Assembly (NCBI GenBank): GCA_023432075.1
Contig: JAEYVD010000335.1
Coordinates: 1 to 9,886 of the forward strand
Source of the DNA: Pseudomonadota bacterium
GTDB taxonomy: Bacteria > Pseudomonadota > Gammaproteobacteria > Burkholderiales > Burkholderiaceae_B
Direction of reading: 5' to 3'
Length of the DNA: 9,886 nucleotides
Shown here: positions 5,857 through 9,886 of the stretch, in pieces
Layout: every line of letters starts with the position of its first letter
Position numbering within the stretch: position 1 is the first letter of the stretch
Program-made: the position numbers and the translations under genes
The notes under the pieces: model-generated
Database searches by the model: none
Told to the model about the DNA's origin: nothing
Seen by the model: the letters and a program-made list of their open reading frames with translations, nothing else

Positions 5857-7560
5857 CTTGATCTTGGCCGCCCGGCTGTCCACGCCCGGCAGCATGTGCG
5901 CGGGGTCGCGCGTGACCACCACGTCAAGAATGGTGGGACGGTCCTTGCAGGCGTAGGCCTGCGCCAGCGCGGCGGGCAATTCCGCGGGATCCTCGACGCG
6001 GATGCCATTGCAGCCCAGCGCACGCGCCACGTTGGCGTAGTTCGTGTCCACCAGATCCGACGACTGGTAGCTGCCCGCGCCGTACATCAGGTGCTGCAAC
6101 GCCTTGATGTAACCCGACGCGGCGTTATTGACCACCACGAGCGTGAAGGCGAGCTTCATGCGCACCGCGGTTTCCAGTTCGCCCAGCGACATATTGCAGC
6201 CGCCGTCGCCGGTCAGGCTGACTACCTGGCGGCCGGGGGCCGCTGCGGCCGCGCCGATCGCGCCGGGGATGCCGTAGCCGATGGACGCAAAGCCGCGGTC
6301 GGGCACAAAGCCGCGGCCGGCGCGCTTGGTGTCGAACAGCAACCCGCCCCAATGCGCTGCGAAGCCGCCGTCGGCCACCAGGATGCCGTCCTCGGGCAGC
6401 GAGGCATTGATCTCATGCATCAGCCGCGCCATGCCGACGGGGCGGTCGCTGGATGTCAGCTTTGCGTTGACCGATTCGCGCCACGCGTGCATGGCCTGGC
6501 CCACCTCGTCCACGTAGTCCTGGCGGGCATGCGCGCCGTGGGCGGCCAGGCGCGTGTCCAGGTCTTGCAGCGTGGCACGCACGTCGCCCCACAGGCGCAG
6601 GGCGGGCGTGGTGGTGCGGTCGAATTCCTCGGCCACGATATCCAGATGGATGATCGGCGCGCCCGCGGCCAGCAGGTCGTAGCGGCGGGTTGCCACTTCG
6701 CCCAGCTTGCAGCCGACGACAAAGAGGCAGTCGGACTTGGCGATCAGGTCGTTGGCAATGCGGCTGTAGCGGCCGAAAAGCCCCGCGTTCAGCGGATCGC
6801 TGCAGGCGATCGCGCCCTTGCCGCTCATGGTGTGGGCCACGGGAATGCCGAATCTGCGTGCGAAGGCCTGGACGGTATCGGCGGCATCGCTGATGTGCAC
6901 GCCGCCGCCGCACAGCATCAGCGGGCGGGAGGCGCCCGCGAGCATGCTTGCCGCTTGCGCCACGTCGTCGGCCGACGGACGGCAGCGCAGCGCGGGCGAG
7001 CGCCGGTAGTTGGGGCTGGAATAGAAGTCGTCGGCGTCGAAGGCATGGACGGCGTGCGCGATGTCTTCGGGCACGTCCAGCACCACGGGCCCCGGGCGCC
7101 CGCTGGTGGCCACGGCAAACGCGCGCCGCACCAGCTCCGGAATGCGTTCGATCATCTCCACGCGCAGCACGTCTTTCACGACCGGGCGCAGCACCTCCAG
7201 CTGCCGGGCCTCCTGGGTCATGTTCTTCCACGAGTGCATCCGGTGCGAGTCGCCGACCAGCGCGACCAGCGCCGTGCCGGCGTTGTAGGCTTCGGCCAGT
7301 CCGGTCACCAGGTTGGTCGCGCCGGGGCCCAGGGTCGCGTCGCACACGCCGGGGCGGCCGCTGACCTTGGTGTAGGCGTCGGCCGCGAACACCGCGCAGC
7401 GCTCGTCGTTGATCAGGTTGTGATTCAGGTTCAGGCGGCGCGCGGCGTCATAGAAGGGCAAGAGCTGGAAGCCGCCCATGCCGAACATCAGGCCGACGTC
7501 GTGCGCGGCAAACATGCGGGCGAGGGCTTCGCCTCCGGTGATTTCCAGTTTTTCCGACAT
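5836..7560 (-). CDS. Thiamine-diphosphate enzyme, acetolactate synthase/decarboxylase-like
   Basis: This 574-residue protein has the three-domain layout of the ThDP acetolactate synthase family. The N-terminal PYR domain (about 5-170) holds the cofactor-activating Glu53 in NDERCAVFAADAY and the stretches TLGPGATNLVTGLAEAY and GRPGPVVLDVP. The central domain covers about 190-345. The C-terminal PP domain (about 370-550) has the GDGG...NN ThDP/Mg motif (451-454 to 478-479). Such enzymes decarboxylate or ligate 2-oxo acids through a ThDP-bound carbanion. The N-terminus lacks the usual ilvB-type leader, and no small regulatory subunit is adjacent, so biosynthetic acetohydroxyacid synthase is unlikely; a catabolic 2-oxo-acid decarboxylase or carboligase fits the context better. 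The start is supported by TAGGAG 10 nt upstream. The gene follows the duplicated protein by 13 nt, indicating one transcript. Confidence 0.9.
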   Translation of the reverse strand: MSEKLEITGGEALARMFAAHDVGLMFGMGGFQLLPFYDAARRLNLNHNLINDERCAVFAADAYTKVSGRPGVCDATLGPGATNLVTGLAEAYNAGTALVALVGDSHRMHSWKNMTQEARQLEVLRPVVKDVLRVEMIERIPELVRRAFAVATSGRPGPVVLDVPEDIAHAVHAFDADDFYSSPNYRRSPALRCRPSADDVAQAASMLAGASRPLMLCGGGVHISDAADTVQAFARRFGIPVAHTMSGKGAIACSDPLNAGLFGRYSRIANDLIAKSDCLFVVGCKLGEVATRRYDLLAAGAPIIHLDIVAEEFDRTTTPALRLWGDVRATLQDLDTRLAAHGAHARQDYVDEVGQAMHAWRESVNAKLTSSDRPVGMARLMHEINASLPEDGILVADGGFAAHWGGLLFDTKRAGRGFVPDRGFASIGYGIPGAIGAAAAAPGRQVVSLTGDGGCNMSLGELETAVRMKLAFTLVVVNNAASGYIKALQHLMYGAGSYQSSDLVDTNYANVARALGCNGIRVEDPAELPAALAQAYACKDRPTILDVVVTRDPAHMLPGVDSRAAKIKPGDRIA

Positions 7561-7570
7561 GCGGGTAAGG

Positions 7571-7576
7571 CTCCTA
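7571..7576 (-). promoter_or_regulatory. Ribosome-binding site of the ThDP gene overlapping the preceding stop
   Basis: The minus strand reads TAGGAG: the TAG stop of the upstream gene forms the first half of the Shine-Dalgarno for the ThDP enzyme, with 10 nt to its ATG. This favours reinitiation and stoichiometric production of the two proteins. Confidence 0.6.
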
Positions 7577-8407
7577 GTGGGTGTCGCGCCCGGCGAGCAG
7601 GGCGTCGATAAAGGTTTTGAGCGGTGTGCCGACGCGGCAGCCCAGGTCGCGGGCGCGGGCGTTGGCCGAGGAGATGGTCCCTTCCTCGTAGCAGGAACGG
7701 GCGTCGCCGATGCGCGCGGTGTGCGCCGAGACGGTCAATGCGGCGATGCCGCGCTGCTGCAGCAGGGGCAGGCGTCCTATGCCGGCGCTGTCCTTGCCCA
7801 TGCCCGCGTCGTTGAAGGTGACCAGGCGCGGGGAGGCCCGGACGCCATCGGACTGCAGGCCGGCCAGCCGTTCTCCGTGAGAGGCGGTGACGGCGATGAG
7901 GCCGTCGTCCTGCGCATCCACGAGCGACACGGAGTCGGCGCCCACCACCAGCGGGGCGCCGTCCGGGCCGGCCTTGATGACGATGCGGGATTCCTTGATG
8001 GCGGTGGGGCGGCCGGCGTTTGGCTGGGCGTGCGCGAGCCGCGCAGCGGCTTCGGAGACGGTCATGCCTGGCTCGCAGCCCAGGTCCTGGGCAAGCGCAT
8101 TCACAAAGCTGATGACGCCGTGGCGCGCCATGTCTGCGCCATCGCCGATGCGGCAGCTGCGGTAGCTGGCGGTGGCGGCGGGCACCCCCCAACGTTGCAG
8201 GTCGTCCAGACCCGCAATGCCGGCGCGCTGCCAGCCCACGCCGGCATCGTTTAGCACGACGGCTCGCACCTCGCCCCGTGCCGCGCAATAGGCGGCATAG
8301 CTGCCGCCGTGCGACCCGGCGATCACGACGCGTCCGGCGTCTTCCCGACTCAGCTTGGTGATGCTGTCCAGCACCCGCGCATCCCGGATATTTTCCGGAT
8401 GTTCCAT
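7574..8407 (-). CDS. Uncharacterised two-domain protein with internal duplication
   Basis: I do not recognise this 277-residue protein. It has no signal peptide or membrane segment, so it is probably cytosolic. It consists of two homologous halves. The first half carries SHGG (32-35), NDAGVG (53-58), AGI (62-64), RIGD (86-89), GVIS (97-100) and DLGC (108-111). The second repeats these as SHGE (176-179), NDAGMG (199-204), AGI (208-210), RIGD (232-235), GTIS (243-246) and DLGC (254-257). From NDAG onward the offset is a constant 146 residues. The invariant Ser-His-Gly, Asn-Asp-Ala-Gly and Arg-Ile-Gly-Asp groups look like a binding or active site, possibly formed at a pseudo-dimer interface. It is the first gene of the operon and overlaps the ribosome-binding site of the ThDP gene, so a role in the same pathway is likely. 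The ATG at 8407-8405 has only a distant GGGGA 11 nt upstream. It has no recognisable alpha/beta-hydrolase GxSxG site. Confidence 0.85.
   Translation of the reverse strand: MEHPENIRDARVLDSITKLSREDAGRVVIAGSHGGSYAAYCAARGEVRAVVLNDAGVGWQRAGIAGLDDLQRWGVPAATASYRSCRIGDGADMARHGVISFVNALAQDLGCEPGMTVSEAAARLAHAQPNAGRPTAIKESRIVIKAGPDGAPLVVGADSVSLVDAQDDGLIAVTASHGERLAGLQSDGVRASPRLVTFNDAGMGKDSAGIGRLPLLQQRGIAALTVSAHTARIGDARSCYEEGTISSANARARDLGCRVGTPLKTFIDALLAGRDTH
7628..7828 (-). repeat. Internal protein repeat, copy 2 (residues 194-260)
   Basis: This is the second copy of the duplicated domain. It keeps NDAG-x-G, AGI, RIGD, IS-x-x-NA and DLGC at the same spacing as copy 1. It differs in the last residue of the SHGG motif (Glu instead of Gly) and in the segment after RIGD (GDARSCYEEG versus GDGADMARHG). 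Confidence 0.85.
8066..8266 (-). repeat. Internal protein repeat, copy 1 (residues 48-114)
   Basis: Codons 48-114 of the 277-residue protein align without gaps to codons 194-260. I counted 32 identical residues out of 67 by hand. The similarity is at protein level, so the duplication is old. Confidence 0.85.
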
Positions 8408-8415
8408 ATTATGAA
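8402..8415. promoter_or_regulatory. Candidate operator over the operon's first start codon
   Basis: On the plus strand TTCCATATTATGAA is an imperfect palindrome (CATA-T-TATG core, centre 8409). It shares 12 nt, TTCCATATTATG, in inverted orientation with 8537-8548. It covers the ATG of the 277-residue protein, where a bound repressor would block elongation or initiation. The link to the nearby IclR protein is inference. Confidence 0.45.
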
Positions 8416-8497
8416 TTGTCCCCGTCCTACAGCGGTGGCTCCGTCGGGGCGGGGCTGCGCTGTCGAATCGTTTGATGTTGTTATCGCGTTCGGGACG

Positions 8498-8527
8498 ATT
8501 CTAGGGGCGCGGGTTTTATGGAATCAA
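8498..8527 (-). promoter_or_regulatory. Candidate sigma-70 promoter of the four-gene operon
   Basis: On the minus strand TTGATT (8527-8522) and TAGAAT (8503-8498) are separated by 18 nt and would start transcription near 8491, giving a leader of about 84 nt. The -35 overlaps one ATTCCATA half-site, and a second, palindromic site lies immediately upstream. The stretch is clearly AT-richer than its surroundings. Confidence 0.5.
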
Positions 8528-8528
8528 T
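8517..8528. promoter_or_regulatory. ATTCCATA-type half-site overlapping the -35 element
   Basis: Plus-strand TATGGAATCAAT repeats the right part of the neighbouring palindrome (TATGGAATTGAT at 8542-8553) as a direct repeat with a 25-nt offset. This puts the two sites on roughly the same face of the helix after about two and a half turns plus or minus half a turn; phasing is not decisive. It overlaps the -35 hexamer of the candidate promoter. Confidence 0.4.
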
Positions 8529-8533
8529 GCGAT

Positions 8534-8550
8534 CCCCATAATATGGAATT
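8534..8550. promoter_or_regulatory. Candidate IclR-type palindromic operator
   Basis: The core CCATA-A-TATGG (8536-8546) is an 11-bp perfect palindrome around 8541, flanked by GGAATT on one side. IclR-family regulators commonly bind 14-15 bp AT-rich palindromes of this general form. The site lies about 50 nt upstream of the predicted transcription start, and the matching arm recurs at 8402-8413. Confidence 0.5.
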
Positions 8551-8565
8551 GATTTTGCGGCCGGC

Positions 8566-9886
8566 TTACTGCTCCCAGCCTCCGCCCAGTGCCAGAAACA
8601 CCGCGATCTGGTCGCTGGAGAGCTCCGCCTGCGAGGCCGCCAGCGAGCTTTCATTGCTGGCCAGCGTGCGCTCGGCGTCCAGCACGGTCAGGTAGTCCGT
8701 CTTGCCGTACTGGAACAGGCGCCGCGCCTGCGAAGCCGCTTCCGCGCTCTGGTCGCGGGCCGCGCGAAGGGCGGTGTCGCGGTCCAGTTGGCGGGCGTAG
8801 ACGACCAGCGCGCTTTCGGTTTCGCGCAAGGCATTGAGCACGGTCGCGTCAAAGCGGGCGGCGGCGGCCTTGGTGTTGGCTTGGGCCTCGGCGATGCGCG
8901 CTTGCGCGGCGCCAGTGTTGGGCACCGTCCAGGAGATCAGCGGGCCCACGCTCCAGCTGAAAGTGCCGCGGTCGCCAAACATGGCGGCCGGACCACCCGA
9001 TGCGGCGGACAGGCCCAGCGTGATCTTGGGATAAAGGTCGGCCGTGGCGACCCCGATGCGGGCCGTGGAGGCGGCCAGGGTGCGTTCCGCCTGGCGGATG
9101 TCGGGACGGCGGCGCAGCAGCTGCGCGCCATCGCCCACCGGGATGGTTTCGGTCAGCTTGGGCGCGCTGGCGCATTGCAGTAGCGTGGGCGAGATCTCGC
9201 CGGGCGTCTGGCCGGTCAGCGCCGCCAGGCGATACAGGGCCGTGCGCTGCTGGGCCTGGAACGGCGGCAGGTTGGCCTGCAATTGTTCAAGCTGGCTGCG
9301 CGCCCGCGTGACGTCCAGCGTGGTGCCCCGGCCGGCACGCTGCAGGCGGCTGACGGCGTCGACCGATTCGCGCTGCACCTGCACGGAATGCTGCGCCGAG
9401 GCCAGCTGCATGCCCGCCGCGCACAGGTTGGCGTAGGCGCGCGCGGTCTCGGCCGCAACCGTGACGCGCGTGGCGTCGTACGCGGCTTGCGCGGCCTGCG
9501 CGTCGTCAGTAGAGGCTTCGACGGCGCGGCGGATCTGGCCGAACAGGTCCAGTTGATACGACACGCTGGCGCCGGTGGAGTAGGACCAGCGGTTGGGCGG
9601 ATCGATGCCGGGCTGAAGCTCCTGCAAACCGGAGACGTGGCCGAAGGTGGGCGAGGCATTCACGCCGATCGTTGGCTGCTGCTGGGCCTTCGTTTCCTGC
9701 ACCGCGGCCTGGGCGCGTTCAAGGTTGGCGCTGGCCACGCGCAAGTCGGTGTTTGCGGCCAGGGCTTTTTCGACCAGGCCGTCCAGCACCGGGTCGTTGT
9801 ACAGACGCCACCAGTGGCCAGGGACCGCCTCTTGCCGGTACACGTCTTCCTGCGCTTGCACGAAGGAGGATTGCGCGCTCGGCCGC
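8566..9886 (-). CDS. RND efflux outer-membrane factor, NodT family (N-terminus outside window)
   Basis: The visible 439 residues form most of a TolC/OprM-like outer-membrane channel subunit, which accepts drugs or other substrates from an RND pump and adaptor. The two OEP repeats are present. The first contains HWWRLYNDPVLDGLVEKAL and the SYQLDLFGQIRRAVEAS segment. The second opens with RRRPDIRQAERTLAAS and IGVATADLYPKI, the NodT-type signature, and the protein ends in FLALGGGWEQ. Long Ala/Gln-rich helices between them match the periplasmic barrel. The frame stays open to the window edge; codon GTG at 9861-9859 is internal, not the start. The missing 30-60 residues should include a lipoprotein signal. 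By family habit the adaptor and pump genes would lie upstream, beyond the edge. The gene is followed by the promoter of the next operon, with no clear terminator between them. Confidence 0.92.
   Translation of the reverse strand, partial: RPSAQSSFVQAQEDVYRQEAVPGHWWRLYNDPVLDGLVEKALAANTDLRVASANLERAQAAVQETKAQQQPTIGVNASPTFGHVSGLQELQPGIDPPNRWSYSTGASVSYQLDLFGQIRRAVEASTDDAQAAQAAYDATRVTVAAETARAYANLCAAGMQLASAQHSVQVQRESVDAVSRLQRAGRGTTLDVTRARSQLEQLQANLPPFQAQQRTALYRLAALTGQTPGEISPTLLQCASAPKLTETIPVGDGAQLLRRRPDIRQAERTLAASTARIGVATADLYPKITLGLSAASGGPAAMFGDRGTFSWSVGPLISWTVPNTGAAQARIAEAQANTKAAAARFDATVLNALRETESALVVYARQLDRDTALRAARDQSAEAASQARRLFQYGKTDYLTVLDAERTLASNESSLAASQAELSSDQIAVFLALGGGWEQ

Noticed and set aside
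5806..7611. Plus-strand open frame of 601 codons
   Set aside because: It is antisense to the ThDP enzyme, His/Arg/Gly-rich and without a recognisable domain; the minus-strand frame encodes a clear conserved enzyme.
7478..8254. Plus-strand open frame opposite the duplicated protein
   Set aside because: The minus-strand frame shows a conserved internal repeat at protein level with fixed spacing, which identifies it as the coding frame. The plus-strand product has low-complexity composition.
8384..8398. CCGGA-tattt-TCCGG inverted repeat near the 277-residue gene start
   Set aside because: It is a 5-bp stem within coding sequence with no second copy or regulatory position that sets it apart from chance in GC-rich DNA.

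Overview
The window is GC-rich chromosomal DNA from what looks like a betaproteobacterium of the Alcaligenaceae (Achromobacter/Bordetella type). This rests on three things: an imuA-imuB-dnaE2 cassette, a Bug-type (TctC family) tripartite-transporter binding protein beside an IclR-family regulator, and protein sequences that read like those genera. The genus is an inference. Coding density is high, and every gap is under about 220 nt. I see no tRNA, rRNA, insertion sequence, CRISPR array or phage gene.

Left part (1-2303, minus strand): the damage-inducible mutagenesis cassette imuA > imuB > dnaE2. A perfect LexA box lies 25 nt upstream of the imuA start. The cassette is tightly packed: imuA and imuB overlap by 71 nt, and the imuB stop and dnaE2 start are 1 nt apart. 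Only the first 52 codons of dnaE2 are inside the window.

Middle, plus strand (2479-3965): a YpfH-like serine esterase overlaps by 1 nt (TGATG) with an IclR-family transcription factor. These two face the next operon tail to tail.

Centre-right, minus strand (8407 down to 4002): a four-gene operon. In transcription order it encodes (i) a 277-residue protein I do not recognise, built from two clearly related halves; (ii) a thiamine-diphosphate enzyme of the acetolactate synthase/decarboxylase superfamily; (iii) a periplasmic Bug solute-binding protein; and (iv) an NAD-type short-chain dehydrogenase. The 158-nt leader holds a sigma-70-like promoter and three related ATTCCATA-type sites, good candidates for IclR-protein operators. 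I infer a small uptake-and-catabolism module for an unknown carboxylate: Bug binds the acid, the ThDP enzyme cleaves or ligates a 2-oxo acid, the SDR oxidises or reduces an alcohol/ketone, and the IclR protein senses substrate. The duplicated protein is the novel component.

Right end (8566-9886, minus strand): the C-terminal part of a NodT-type outer-membrane factor of an RND efflux pump. It runs off the window and presumably ends a separate upstream efflux operon.
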